A stretch of DNA of 64,000 bases from Agrostemma githago (taxonomy: Eukaryota; Streptophyta; Magnoliopsida; Caryophyllales; Caryophyllaceae): assembly GCA_958450325.1 (NCBI GenBank), contig OY288257.1, positions 57,799,938 through 57,863,937 of the forward strand, read 5' to 3'. Below the pieces are notes generated by a model. That model was not told the DNA's origin, did no database searches, and saw nothing but the letters and a program-made list of their open reading frames with translations. Below are positions 32,801-44,819 of this stretch, one piece after another (position 1 is the first letter of the stretch; each line of letters starts with the position of its first letter). Position numbers and translations under genes: made by a program.

Positions 32801-35658
32801 GGCACACTTGGTAAACCAAGTCCCAACTTGAACTGCAGATGGTCAAATAGTTCGCCTCCTAGTGCTTTAGTGAATAAATCTGCAATCTGTTCTCTACTCC
32901 GGATATGAGACAAACTGATTGTCTTTTCGCTCAAATGATATCGTACAAAATGACAGTCAATCTCAATATGTTTTGTTCTGTCATGAAAAATTGGATTCTG
33001 AGCTATGTGTATGGCTGCTTCATTATCACAATATAAATTCATCGGGTTTTTATGAAAAATGCCCAACGATGCAAGAAAAGCTTTCAGCCATATCAGCTCA
33101 CTAGTCGCAAATCCTATGGCTCTGTATTCTGCTTCTGCCGATGATTTCGACACCATCACCTGTTTTTTCGCTCTCCAAGAAATAGGTGACTTACCTATCG
33201 AAACAAAATATCTGCTCAATGATTTCCGTGTGACCGGGCACCTGCCATGATCCGAGTCATAATACCCCCGTAACTATAAATCTCCGTCTTTCCGCAACTT
33301 GATTCCCTTGCTCGGGTTCTGCTTGAGATAACGAACTACTCTCAAAGCCGCTTCTCAGTGCTCCTTCCTAGGTTTGTTAACAAATTGGGACAATATATGT
33401 ACCGCATAGACTAAATCTGGCCTCGTGATGGTCAAATACACGAGCCTCCCGACTAGCCTCCTGCAATTCATTACATCCCTTAGTACATACCCGCTTGCCA
33501 GAGCCAATTTATGTTCGGGTTGGATCGGAGTGTAAGCCGGTCGAGCTCCTTTCATTCCCGTTTCCTCGATAATCCCCAATGCATACTTCCGTTGGTTTAG
33601 AAATAACCCATTCCCATTATGTGCCACTTCTATTCCTAGGAACTTAGGAAGTATTTGATTTTCCCCAGATCTTATATCCTAAATTTCTCATCTAAGAAAC
33701 TCTTGAAGTTGTCGCAAGCTTTATGATCATTGCTCACCACTATCACATCATCCACATAGACGAACACTCCAATAAAAATCCCGTCTCGATTGAACGTAAA
33801 TAGCAAATAATCGGCCAAGGATTGCACAAACCCGTAGTTTTTCATTGATTGTGTCAATTTCGCGAACCAATTACGGGAAGCCTGCTTTAAACCATAAATA
33901 GATTTAAGTAGCTTACGTACCTTACCATTTTGACCATTGTCGAAACCTTGTGGGATTTTCATGTATACCTCTTCATCAAGGTCTCCATGCAAGAAGGCAT
34001 TATTCACATCCAATTGCTCGATAAACCATCCCTTCTGTACTGCCACGACCAACATACACCTTACACTTGTCATTTTTGCGACATGTGCATAGGTTTCATG
34101 ATAGTCTATACCTTCCATTTGGGTGAATCCTTGTGCTACAAGTCTCACTTTATATCGCTCCACCGTTCCATCTGCACGATATTTAATTTTATAAACCCAT
34201 TTGCATCCAATTGATTTCTTACCCTTAGGTAAAGTCACAACTTTCCAAGTCCCGTTCTTTTCCAAGGAATCAATGTCTTTCTTCATGGCTTGTCTCCATT
34301 TTTCATCTATGGCCGCCTCTCGATAGTAGCACGGTTCCTTGTGTTTGTCAATCGTTGCCATAAAAGCCCTGTGGGAAGGTGAGAAACAATTGGTGCTATA
34401 TAACATAATTAATTAAAGGATAACGAGTACTTGACTGCGAAGAATGATCATGGCCGTGGCAAGTAGTCGATCCGGGGTTTATTATTCTTGTCGATTTTCA
34501 ATAATAGTCTTTCTTCCAACTGGGCCAAATCTATCACGAGCCCCTCCCTATTCTGGGCTCACTGATTTTAGCTCCATTAGCTTCGTTCTGGGCCGTTTCC
34601 AAGCCCATTTCTCCTTCTCTTGTATCCTGATCCATTTCTTCATTATGGGTCATTTCTCCTTCTTCTTTATTCTGACCCATTCCTTCTCTTCCTTCATTCT
34701 GGGCCGCGTTCAGGCCCATTTCTTTTTCTCCTTTATTTTGATCTTGGGCTGGATCCCTTTCTTCAACTCCCACTCCCTCAACTCTCTTCTTTTCGTTATG
34801 GACCAAGTCTACTACACTCCCCCTCACATCAAGGATCGGTTCTTCCGGGTCCACATATAAGCTAGCATCAATAGTGGACTTGGTGTTGGACCCTTGATGT
34901 GAGACACGATCATGGCGGGTTGTCGAATAAGGAAAAATTGCTCGTAAAATTGGACATCTCGTGACACAAACACCCGTTTCTCCTTCAAATCATACACTTT
35001 CCACCCCTTTTGACTATGCGGATACCCAACAAAAATGCATCTTTTTCCTCTTTCTCCAAACTTGTCTCGAGGTTTCTCTTTGTTGTGGGCATAGCAAAGG
35101 CAACCTAAGACCCTCAAGTTGTCAAATTTTGGTGTTTTTCGATACAAAATTTCATATGGGGTTTTTCCATTTAACAAGGGAGTGGGTGTTCTACTTATTA
35201 AATATGCTGCGGTTAGGACACACTCCCCCCAAAATTTCACGGGTAATTCTCCTTGAAAGCGTAAAGCACGTGCTTTTTCTAAAATATGACGGTGTTTTTT
35301 CTCGACCCGACCATTTTGTTGAGGTGTGTCTACGTTGCTAGTTTGGAATAAAATACCATTTTCCGCATAATAATCCCGCATATCCTCGGATAATAATTCC
35401 GTCCCATTATCACTTTGAATAATCTTCACATTCTTGTCAAATTGAGTTTTAGTCATTTGACAAAACATTTTGAGAAGATTCCCGACCTCACTCTTTTCTT
35501 TCATGAGGTAAACCCATACCCCTCGACTATGGTCATCTACAATAGTAAAAAAATAGTGTGCTCGGGTTAAACTAGCCACTCGGTAAGGCCTCCATATATC
35601 ACAATGAATAACCCCAAATAACGAATCACATATTTTATTATTACGTAAGGCCCCCATA
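32794..35658 (-). pseudogene. Copia pol: integrase, reverse transcriptase, RNase H (broken)
   Basis: Reading leftward on the minus strand: the integrase core has the D,D,E set (FGVIHCDIW, IIQSDNGTEL, QNGRVEKKHRHI) at 34900-35658, then a Glu-rich linker (34534-34854) in a shifted frame. Reverse transcriptase is at 33672-34406 (GCKWVYKIKYRADGTVERYK, LDVNNAFLHGDL and the catalytic YVDDVIV). Continuing pieces lie at 33355-33627 (LNQRKYALGII, ITRPDLVYAV) and RNase H at 32794-33219 (SKSSAEAEYRA, DNEAAIHIAQNP, LFTKALG). At least three frame breaks, and the integrase start is cut by the Tat-like element at 35658. The element cannot move on its own. Confidence 0.9.
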
Positions 35659-35773
35659 GACTCCAACTTTGACTTAAATTTCGAACCCGAGATCAATCTT
35701 ACCACGAGATTCATTCGCCTACCCAAACCCGCACGTGACCGCGTCGGGGTGGACCTACCTCATGTCCACAATT

Positions 35774-35791
35774 TGGCGACTCCGCTGGGGA
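35774..35791 (+). promoter_or_regulatory. Primer-binding site
   Basis: TGGCGACTCCGCTGGGGA three bases after the LTR end. It begins TGG as needed to pair with a tRNA CCA end. Which tRNA was not verified; Tat/Ogre elements are reported to use tRNA-Arg. Confidence 0.7.
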
Positions 35792-36149
35792 TACCTGATG
35801 TACCACATGTCATCGGGGTTCCTAGGGTGAGACTCGAAGAGAAATCGTCGCATATTAGTGTACGCGCATTAGTTGAATGATTCATGCATAACCCATTTTT
35901 GCCCGGGCCGGTTACTTGTGACCGACGTCCCACTATACCGCGGTGCATTCCTAAATGGGTGCGCTAAAGACTTCTATGGCGGAACTTGTATGGGTTTCGC
36001 GGCATGTCCTAAGACCAATCCGGCTTAGGGAGTCCGTCCTGATTTACGAGAAAGCCATCGTTGTTGGTATAGACCCGATTTTGACCGACCGAGACTTAGT
36101 GTAGAGCATACATAAGCGTCGTTATAATGCTTGTCTGACTACGTCCTAC

Positions 36150-36720
36150 TTGGTTTCCGTGTCATTTTTCAAAAACCATCATTTCAAAAATGCATATTTC
36201 AAAAATATTCAATTTCAAAAACTCGGAATGCTGCCAAATTTAGACTTACGATTTGACTCAAAATAGCCTATTTTTAGCCGGCATGCTTCCCATTTCAAAT
36301 TTCGAATATTCGATTCCCTTTCGATTTTCGAATTTTCAAAATTCAAATTTTCGTGATACCATTCGCGATTTTCAAATCTTCGAGATTCCATTCTCGATTT
36401 TCAAATCTCTGAGATGCCGTTTTGGATTTTCAAATCTTCGGGATCTTATTTTCAATTTTCAAATTTTCGGAAATTTATTTTCGATATTCAAAATTTCAAA
36501 AATTCAACTTTTCAAAAAACTGGTCCTGTAGGCATGCTGCCAATTTCAAAAGACGGGACCGTCTCCCAATTTTTCAAAACGCGAATTTACTCGCAACCAT
36601 TCTAACATTTCAAAATGCCCGGTCCTATTGGCCCACTACCAATTTCAGGACCGTCCTCTCAATTTTCAAAATCCAATCATTTTTTCAAAAACCTTCCTTA
36701 TTGTAGGACCTACCGTTATC
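36150..36720 (+). repeat. Degenerate 'ttttcaaa' repeat region of the Tat-like element
   Basis: Irregular repeats of 'attttcaaatcttcgagatt' type. It opens a few short frames that are not protein-like. Confidence 0.7.
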
Positions 36721-37549
36721 TGTGTGTCGGGTCTTTTCATAATATGTCGAAGGTCTATAGCGTCGAAACTCCGTCGATCCTACATCACGGGTTTCTTCCC
36801 CATCCTAGTCCGCCTTATCCCAAAGGCATAAACGACCAACACGAGACATACAATCATAAATGGAAGGTTCGTCAACACTCGAGTCCTAACTAGAAAGTCC
36901 CACACGATCTTTTCCTCTAATAGGACGGTCCTCACGACCTTTCCTAAGGGAATTTCGCCCGTCTTTCAATTCGTTAGTCGAGTCATTCCGATTTGGGAAT
37001 CCTTTAACTTAAGGGTCTACCCTAATCACAGGGTCTATCCTTATTCAAGTCAAATCAAGGGTCTCTAGCGTCGAAACTCTGTCGATCTTACATCGCAAGT
37101 TTCTTCCCTTACCCCGTCTGCCTTTCCTCGAGACCGAGTCAACCTTTTACAAGGCATAGCCTTGTAGATAAAGGTTCTTGATCCTTACATCTAAGGGTCA
37201 CTCGTCCAACACTCGAGTCTTAGCAAAACCTTCGGTCTCACTCGGGGGCTACCCTTCAGCAGAGCGATCAATCACGGTTGCTCTAAGGGTCATGTCCTAC
37301 ACGTGGTGTCTCACGTATGTCACTTTCGAGTCATTCGGATGCCGCACCATCTGAATCCTGTCAGAGTCTTTAGTCTCACTTGGGGGCTGTCCTCCACCCA
37401 AGCATTCGACCCCAGTCACCTTAAGGAGTACCTTACGTTCATCATACACCGGCTTCCTTATAATGCCTTCTTCGAGTCGTACCTATGCTACGAACAATCG
37501 AGCCTCCTAAAGGCTTAGGTCGCCACAGTTGGTCCGAACACGTGACGCG

Positions 37550-38596
37550 GTCAAACACGGTCGCCCCACATTTGGACTCACCCTCGTACAGCTTGAGTCT
37601 CATCATCGAGTCCAAGCCATGGTCGCTACCTCGTCTAGGTCAACGTTCGAGTATCCGGTCCAAGAATCTTTGTCTACCCGTCACCCTGGGTTATGTCTAG
37701 TTTGACTCCCTCTCTTGCATTTGCGCAAAGTCGAGTTTAGGCGAGTCGTGGCACCTGTCATTTTCTCCAATCAAAGACCTTACCAAAAAAGGAACAACCA
37801 ACCGAGCATCCGTAAGTCCGGATTTGATTCGAGTCTAAGTCTAAGTTCGAGTCTAGGATACCCTACATCTAAGGGTCTTCAAAAATTGACCTGGACTGGC
37901 AAATCGGACCGGACGGGACCGGACCGTAAGGTTCGGGTCGGTCCAGACCGGGGCACGTACCGGTCCGGTCTCCGGGTCCCAAAAAAGTTGGTAACCGGTC
38001 CCCGGTCCGGGTTTCTTTGTTAACCGGTCCGGTCCGCGGGTTTGGGTTTTTTGGGTTGCCGGTCCGCGGGTCAAACACGGTCGCCCCACTTTCGGACTCA
38101 CCCTCGTACAACTTGAGTCTCATCGTCGAGTCCAAGCCAGGGTCGTTACCTCGTCTATGTCAACGTTCGAGTATCCCGGTCCAAGAACTTTGTCTACCCG
38201 TCACCCTGGGCTATGTCTAGTTTGACTCCCTCTCTTGCACTTGCGCAAAGTCGAGTTTAGGCGAGTCGTGGCACCTGTCATTTTTTCCAATCAAAGACCT
38301 TACCAAAAAAGGAACAACCAACCGAGCATCCGTAAGTCCGGATTTGATTCGAGTCTAAGTCTGAATTCGAGTCTAGGATACCCTACATCTAAGGGTGTTC
38401 AAAAATTGACCCGGACCGGCAAATTGGACCGGACCGGACCGAACCGTAAGGTCCGGGTCGGTCCAGACCGGGGCACTTACCGGTCCGGTCTCCGGGTCCC
38501 AAAAAAGTTGGTAACCGGTCCCCGGTCCGGGTTTCTTTGTTAACCGGTCCGGTCCTCGGGTTTGGGTTTTTTGGGTTGCCGGTCCGCGGGTCAAAC
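37550..38596 (+). repeat. Tandem duplication, two 520-bp units
   Basis: Unit 1 is 37551-38070 and unit 2 is 38071-38590, nearly identical. GTCAAAC occurs at the start of unit 1 (37550-37556), at the junction (38070-38076) and at the end of unit 2 (38590-38596). The units contain host element sequence plus the left part of a hAT MITE. Confidence 0.93.
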
Positions 38597-38632
38597 CGGT
38601 CCGGTCCGGGTTTGGACCGGTGAATACCCATA
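38390..38632. mobile_element. Non-autonomous hAT element rich in GGTCCGG
   Basis: TAAGGGTGTTCA at the left and (complement) TATGGGTATTCA at the right, with perfect 8-bp target CCTACATC at 38382-38389 and 38633-38640. 243 bp, body mostly ggtccgg/ccggacc words. A truncated copy at about 37870-38070 results from the tandem duplication. Confidence 0.88.
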
Positions 38633-38640
38633 CCTACATC

Positions 38641-41138
38641 CTCATTTCCAAATCAGAGTCAGAGTCATTTGCATTCTGTCCTCTTCTCAAAATTCAATAA
38701 AATCAGCTTTCAATATTCTATCTCTACTATATGCTTCCTCATGTGTTTCCGAGAACATGATGAACACCATCATACACTGTGAGCACATGCACGTGACTAT
38801 TATAGGCACATCTATAATGACTGTACTACAGGAAACTGAGACCCGTGTTTTCCTTACCTGTTCCATGTCTGACATAGAAAGCCACATAACTACCCTTAGC
38901 AAGAGCGGTATCTAATCCTATGACAAATCTAGGTAGCCTCCTAGTTTGGGTTCAAGACAGGAGGCAAGCCCATTTCCCACAATAAACACCCCTCCAATAA
39001 GACCGACCAATCCCTACCTTAGGTGTTAGTCTGACCAACAACAAAAAACAAAAAAAAAGAGAAAAAAAAGATGGACAAAAAACAGAAGTCCAAGGAAAAA
39101 AAAGCAAAAGGCCAAAACAAAATAGCCGACCATGATCAACATCCCTCGACCAGATACGTCAACTCAAATGAAGAATCCCACGACCGGGGCTAAGAGGTCA
39201 ACCCAAAAAAAAAAATTCAAAAACCCATGACCGTGGTCAAAGGTCAACTCAAATGAAAGTCCTTTGAGCGGGATACGGTCAATTCAAAAATTATCGATGC
39301 TCATACCATCAAATAGGGGAGAAACAATCAAGCTGGGCAGCTAACGTCACACTTAGTCTTCCCACATTAAAACCCTCAAGACCTTCCCGAGACCTAGGCT
39401 AAGAGACAGCCCAGAATTTTGAGGATTCAAGCTCCATAGGATACACCCTAACCATTAGGGCCAGACATGGAAATCAGATCCCGCATTATCAAACCTACCC
39501 TGATCGAAGTCCGAGTCATTTTTACTCGACTTCCCCCTTTCCTACAACATTACAATACCTTACCCTCGAAGCCTTAGCTCCACAAAATCGAGCTCCATAT
39601 TTCGAATCATCAAAGCCACTTGCGACCTAGCTTCACATCTCCAAAAAACATCCAAACCAGTTACCAGCCCCAAACACGGGAACTCAACCTACGGTCGGCA
39701 TAGAACATGCCCAAATAGTTGACACCACCCTTGAGGGCTACCCTGGAGAATGCTCACAGTCACAGGATCAACATCCTAACTGTTTCAGCTCTTTGATCAA
39801 GACATCATTGGGAACACACCTAGCCTACACCATCGCTATGGCTAGTTACACTCAAAGCCCTAATAAACTAGGCACCATAACATATCTTCCAATCCACTGA
39901 ACTACGGCTTGGCTTGATTTCACTACACGTGAATACGTAGGCAGCCTTTCAACAAGGGCACAACCACCCACATTGACACAAATTTAAAAGCACCGTCATC
40001 ACGACACTGTCATGTTCTCAACAGTTTGCCTTGTCGCCTGGGGGCTTCTATTAGACAGAAGCTCTCCATCCACTTACATAATCCAAATGACTTTCAAAAC
40101 TAGCCTCCTTTCTACAATGTGTCCTAGTACTCGGCTCAGTTGAAAACGAGAATCCGTCAGGGACTTGAAGCGACACCCACTTTGGGACTGTACCCCAAAA
40201 CTAAAACTTCAAAGAGCACTAGTCTACAGCACTGCTACTGCTAAGTCCTGCAAAAACAGTCTCACTACAGACAACTGCAATTCCCCTATAACACATTTCG
40301 ATGTTTGACCATGTCGCCACTCGCCTAAGCTATGGAACCGTGCAACATAAGAGTCTTGTCATCTTAGGTGGCCCACCCCCCTACCGAGTCACGGTCCAAC
40401 CCCTCGAGAGTCCAGTCGTGTCTATTAACTCGTCCGGTCACGTCCAGTGTCGAGTCTATCGGTAGGTCTCTCTCTTCAAATCCTTGCTTTGAAATTCGCA
40501 AAACTTAGCCATTTGAGAAAATCCTTTTCGACAAGGTCAAATTTCGGTCTATTTAAACTGCAAATTTCTTTTCTACCCTTTTCAATTTTGAAAACCTATC
40601 TTCTAGCACGTGAGTTGCTTTCAAGACTTCGATTTCAAAATGAAGCAAAAATCATTTTCCCCAGCGCAAGCCAGTCTATAGATGCTAACTGCATTTCCTA
40701 TGTGCTATCTTGCTATATGATATGCCTGCTATTTCTGCCTATGTATCTAACATTTCAGGTACCAGCTAATGCTTCCCAACGGAACATCAAAAGCGGTGTT
40801 TCTCCTGGAATGCTACATCCATGATGTGATGTGTCGGCATACGGGTACACCCAAGACTTCAGAAGCAAGTCCCCGCGCATCTAGTTTACTCCCCAGCATG
40901 AGTCGGTGTGTCACCTAGATATTACGTGCAAATACAGGTACACCTAGGACTTCGAAGGCATAGTTCGACTCCCCACGGAGCTATCATCATCAGGACAGGT
41001 ATGATCCTTTTCTTATGGCTGGCGAGCCCTTCACGCGAGTCTAATGGTCTATAAATGACCCGACCGGAAGGCTGTCAGGTCGTAATCTGCGATAGGCCTG
41101 GTAGCTACTCTGACTTTCGCCTTGTCCAAGCCTCAGTC
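38641..41138 (+). other. Non-coding interior of the Tat-like element
   Basis: No ORF with protein-like composition. An A-rich patch lies at 39030-39120. The final part (40900-41100) precedes the polypurine tract. Confidence 0.6.
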
Positions 41139-41151
41139 AGAGTGGGGGCTC
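41139..41151 (+). promoter_or_regulatory. Polypurine tract of the Tat-like element
   Basis: cagagtgggggct followed by the LTR start TGTAGACACCC. Same as the tract at 19001-19014. Confidence 0.8.
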
Positions 41152-41537
41152 TGTAGACACCCGCATTTTGCCTGCTAGTGTCTATAGCAGTTCCCGACAA
41201 AACACCCAATGATGATCGGACGTAAACGTGACTTAATACGCTCAAATACGGACTCGGAATCAATAATATCCGACGTGGGCATTTAGCGGAGTACAAATAT
41301 CTCAAAACCGACCTCAAATCCAAGCCCAGTGAGTCGTTTCCAATAAAATGAGACTAATTTTGGCCAAAACCGACAGTGGAAATAAAACCGTCTTTTGGCG
41401 ACCGGGTCAAAACCCGGTCAAAGACGAATCCGACACAAAAAACAGCCAAGTTCGCTTCTAGAAGCTTGTCCAACAACCAAGATCAATTCAAAATAGTCAA
41501 CAAATCATGCCCTATTTACACTCCCTCCTTCCCGACC

Positions 41538-41646
41538 CACTCGATCGAGTGGTTCACACCCACTCGGTCGAGTAAGGCCATGAACCGGCCAAATCGGGCT
41601 TGAACCGGGCACTCGATCGAGTGCACCCGTCCCACTCGATCGAGTG
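41538..41646. repeat. Four CACTCGATCGAGTG-type palindromes, upstream group
   Basis: At 41538-41551, 41561-41574 (GGTC variant), 41610-41623 and 41633-41646. Same order and variant as 5092-5199. The last ends 24 bp before the TATA box. Confidence 0.9.
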
Positions 41647-41669
41647 GCCCTAAATCGAGGTATTTCTTC

Positions 41670-41677
41670 TATAAATA
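41670..41677 (+). promoter_or_regulatory. TATA box of the LTR
   Basis: TATAAATA followed by CCCC, immediately after the palindrome group. Confidence 0.65.
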
Positions 41678-42184
41678 CCCCATCACCCAAAGCCATTTCA
41701 CAACTTTAAGCATTAAACCCTATATCTTTTTCACCCATTATTCAACCCTACACTTCACACAACATTCATCATCCTACACATCTTCAACCTTCAAACCTTC
41801 ATCACCCTTGAGTTCTAGGCACTCATACACATACACATACATTCACATCCGAGATCAAAACTCGTCAAAGACCCGAGATCAAAACTCGTCAAAGACACAC
41901 ACCATAACTCACCCTACATATCTCGACACTCCCGCGCTCCCGTCGCTATTACGAGTCCGTTTCCGAGGCCATTTAAGCATGTAGGTTGAGGGTGTCATCA
42001 ACCCCATTTATTCTTCTTTAATCGATTTCTCTTTTCTCTTTTTCAATTATATATATTATGTACTATTACTATTATTATTAATCTCTAACACTAACATTTA
42101 ATTTTATCGTTTACTAACATTTTATTTTCTTTGTTACTAACTTTTTATTCTTTCGCATACTAACATTTAACATTTTAATACCGT

Positions 42185-42288
42185 GTATGTATGTATGTAT
42201 GTATGTATGTATGTATGTATGTATGTATGTATGTATGTATGTATGTATGTATGTATGTATGTATGTATGTATGTATGTATGTATGTAT
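42185..42288 (+). repeat. (GTAT)n microsatellite
   Basis: About 26 perfect tetranucleotide units inside the LTR. It is absent from the solo LTR at 4690-7118. Confidence 0.97.
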
Positions 42289-42772
42289 ATAATAATAAAA
42301 CTTCGGATCGGACACGTTTGACTATGAACACCGCTCAAAGTCCGTTTAATCCCTTTACGAGTCACGACGGAGGTGGCGCCCTTTCGAGGAGCGCCGCCCC
42401 AAGTACTCAAGGGCGTAACGTGATCGTGGTCGTTTGTAGTTAAACGCGTCTGTTGTCATTTCGGAGGTTAGTACGGAACCCATTGACGCGAAAACCGACA
42501 TCACATAATCCGTAAGGATTAGTACCGATGTCGTGACGCGGAGGGAGACACTTTCGTCACTAATCAAATATTTTAAATCCAATAATAACATTTTTACATA
42601 AAATCCCGATGACGGTCTCATAATCGTATAGTACACGATTATGGCACCGAAAGCCGAGTTGAGTCTAAATAATGCAATATTTCTATTTAACTCGGCCAAC
42701 CATCGATTTTAAAATAAATAAATAAACGGAATAACCACCTTTTCCGAAACGAGCTATGACTCGTACAGGGGG

Positions 42773-42881
42773 CACTCGACCGAGTGCCATGGGCCACTCG
42801 ATCGAGTAGCACCCCAAAAACCGGGCAGTAGCTACCTCGAAGGCACACTGGATCGAGTCTAGGCCATGACTCGATCGAGTG
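42773..42881. repeat. Four CACTCGATCGAGTG-type palindromes, downstream group
   Basis: At 42773-42786, 42795-42808, 42846-42859 and 42868-42881, some with one or two changes. Mirrors 6203-6310 in position and pairing. Confidence 0.88.
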
Positions 42882-44141
42882 GGTCCTTTAGCCCAAGAAA
42901 ACCGAGAGCTTCGAGCATCATCCGAGCCTCGTCTTTTTTTTTACGACTTAGTCGTCGCGTGCAAAGTCAATCACGTGATCTTCTTTTTCAAAAATTCATG
43001 CATTTCATTTCACTTTAACGACTTTGATCGATGTCTTTCGCTATTAGTATTGTGTCAACGACTCTTTAGTCGTATCCGACACATGACTAATTTAGACGCC
43101 AACTTTTCGATGTGATAAGTCGGGACAAGGTATCGAGATTTGGGATCGGGCTAGCACCACGCCTAGGTCCCATATCTCCGTCCTCCGTTTAATACACAAT
43201 ATAATGTATATTTAATCGAAGTTCGTCCATTTACTTAACTTACGGTCTAGTTTATATTTATTATATACGGGTCCGTTTCTAGTTAGTATTTGTCGCTTTT
43301 AATTCCGATTATTATTTTATCGCTCGTTGTATTGTGAATTCCGGGTTGTATTCCGCCCGTGTAATTTGTAATTTATTTACGAGTTTTCTATTTTAGATGT
43401 TTGCCATTTATTTATTTAAATGAACATCACATGCTAAATCACTTTGACGTGAATCAAGATGCATTAAAATGACGTAGTTCACATAACTCGCATGCTTAGC
43501 CAAAAACGTTGTTTGCATATCATTTAATCAATTTACTAGCGCTCGTAAGTAGAGGCCGCTAAGTGCGGGCGGGGTTGGGTGTCCTTAGTGGGCTTTCCAA
43601 CACGTACCCTCACCTCTTACTCAGAACCTCGGTTTCCGGATGTCCGAAACCGTTGGCGCACGAGAGTCATTCTATACACGATAGCCGGTAGAGACGGTAT
43701 CGGTATCGCAATGCAAAGGGACGAGCCCCATAAACTCTGAAATCGAAATGGGCCATACTTTGTGTACGTTCCATGACGACATAGAGTGGGCTCGAATGGG
43801 TCCGAATTCCCATAAATTTGGTGGCGACTCCAACTTTGACTTAAATTTCGAACCCGAGATCAATCTTACCACGAGATTCATTCGCCTACCCAAACCCGCG
43901 CGTGAACGCGTCGGGGTGGACCTACGTTATGTCCACAACTAAGCATGCCTTTTTGGCTTTGCTTTGTTTCCTTCCATTTTCACGAAATTTCCCTCCAATT
44001 TCCCTCTATATTTTCATTTTCGCTCTTTTTTTCACATCTCCCTCATTACAATCCTTAATTTTCATTAATCAACTCTCTGTCTCCTCTCTCCCTATATTTT
44101 CCTCCTGCAATCTTCAATCTGCAATTACCCGAAAAAAAAAA

Positions 44142-44501
44142 ATGTCGACATCCTCATTCATCAGGAACAACCCAGTAGCGGGTCTCGAATTCCGTACTCA
44201 GTCGTGCACAAAGTGTGGTCGAAATGCAATCATCAAGATTTCTGGATCTGTAAGGAACCCACAAAAAGCATATTTCAAGTGTCTTGAATTTGACTAATTT
44301 GTTATGTGGGTAGGCGAAGAACATGTGATTGTAACGAGAGATTTGAAACATGAAAATGCAGTTGAAGATGATGAAGTATCAAGCAAGGATGTCCTCAATC
44401 GCGGTGTTTGTGTGGGCAAGAAGATAACATGTGTTTCTAATTTCATCCCTACTCATTGCTGTCTCCACAGTCTCTCGAATGATCTTGATATTCTCAGATA
44501 A
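44142..44501 (+). pseudogene. GRF-type zinc finger protein, broken
   Basis: An ATG at 44142 gives MSTSSFIRNNPVAGLEFRTQ and the finger start CTKCGRNAIIKISGSVRNPQ, then AYFKC. A TAA at 44295-44297 stops it. The same frame resumes with FVMWVGEEHVIV, so the stop replaced a residue within the finger. GRF fingers bind single-stranded nucleic acid in other proteins; small plant GRF genes are often found in or near transposons. Not functional as it stands. Confidence 0.65.
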
Positions 44502-44819
44502 TTTCCTACTAAGCCTCAAGTTCCTAGCCAATGTAAGGGGATGTGAAGGATACAGTCCTTCACCAATCCAAATATCAAACAACCTTCTCTCCTTCCACCT
44601 ACTGAACATTTCCATAATCCCTCTATCATCTCTTAACTCATACGATCTCATCTTGTAGGAGTACGCTATAGTAGGATTAGTGGGTAATGGGTGGTTATGT
44701 TTTTCAGCCTCATCAAGCAGGTCATTTATGACATCAATTTGCAACACCTTGTCAGTATCCTCTATTGTAACCTCAGTGACTACCCCCCTATAATTCATGT
44801 TCAACACAACATTCTCCAT
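44379..44819 (-). pseudogene. MuDR-type transposase N-terminal-like fragment
   Basis: 146-residue minus-strand frame with MENVVLNMNYRGVVTEVTIE, then IDVINDLLDEAEK and SYELRDDRGIMEMFSRWKER. The latter resembles the 'l..D.dv..m' block in the N-terminal domain of plant MuDR transposases. No catalytic domain follows. It overlaps the 3' part of the GRF frame on the other strand. The family call is tentative. Confidence 0.4.

Larger units (their letters stand above)
35659..43937 (+). mobile_element. Tat/Ogre-like element without coding regions, 5' LTR truncated
   Basis: Only the last 112 bp of the 5' LTR remain (35659-35770, ending TGTCCACA). Then comes a primer-binding-like site, 5.4 kb of internal sequence with no gag or pol ORF, a polypurine tract, and a complete 2.79 kb 3' LTR (41152-43937). 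The lack of any protein similarity across the interior suggests a non-autonomous family moved by a relative. The abrupt junction with Copia integrase at 35658 implies a deletion or recombination that removed the rest of the 5' LTR. Confidence 0.82.
41152..43937 (+). repeat. Complete 3' LTR of the Tat-like element
   Basis: TGTAGACACCC...TGTCCACA, 2786 bp. Contains a TATA box at 41670-41677, two groups of four CACTCGATCGAGTG-type palindromes, a long (GTAT)n microsatellite and the conserved U5 block at 43549-43650. Closest in this window to the solo LTR 4690-7118. Confidence 0.9.

Noticed and set aside
36253..36706. Overlapping Phe/Ser-rich frames
   Set aside because: Translation of degenerate 'ttttcaaa' repeats in the untranslated part of a Tat-like element.
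37715..38543. Two near-identical 102-residue frames
   Set aside because: They result from the 520-bp tandem duplication and translate non-coding element sequence plus ggtccgg repeats.
42183..42443. Open frames of alternating MYVC residues on both strands
   Set aside because: Translation of the (GTAT)n microsatellite; no protein-coding signal.
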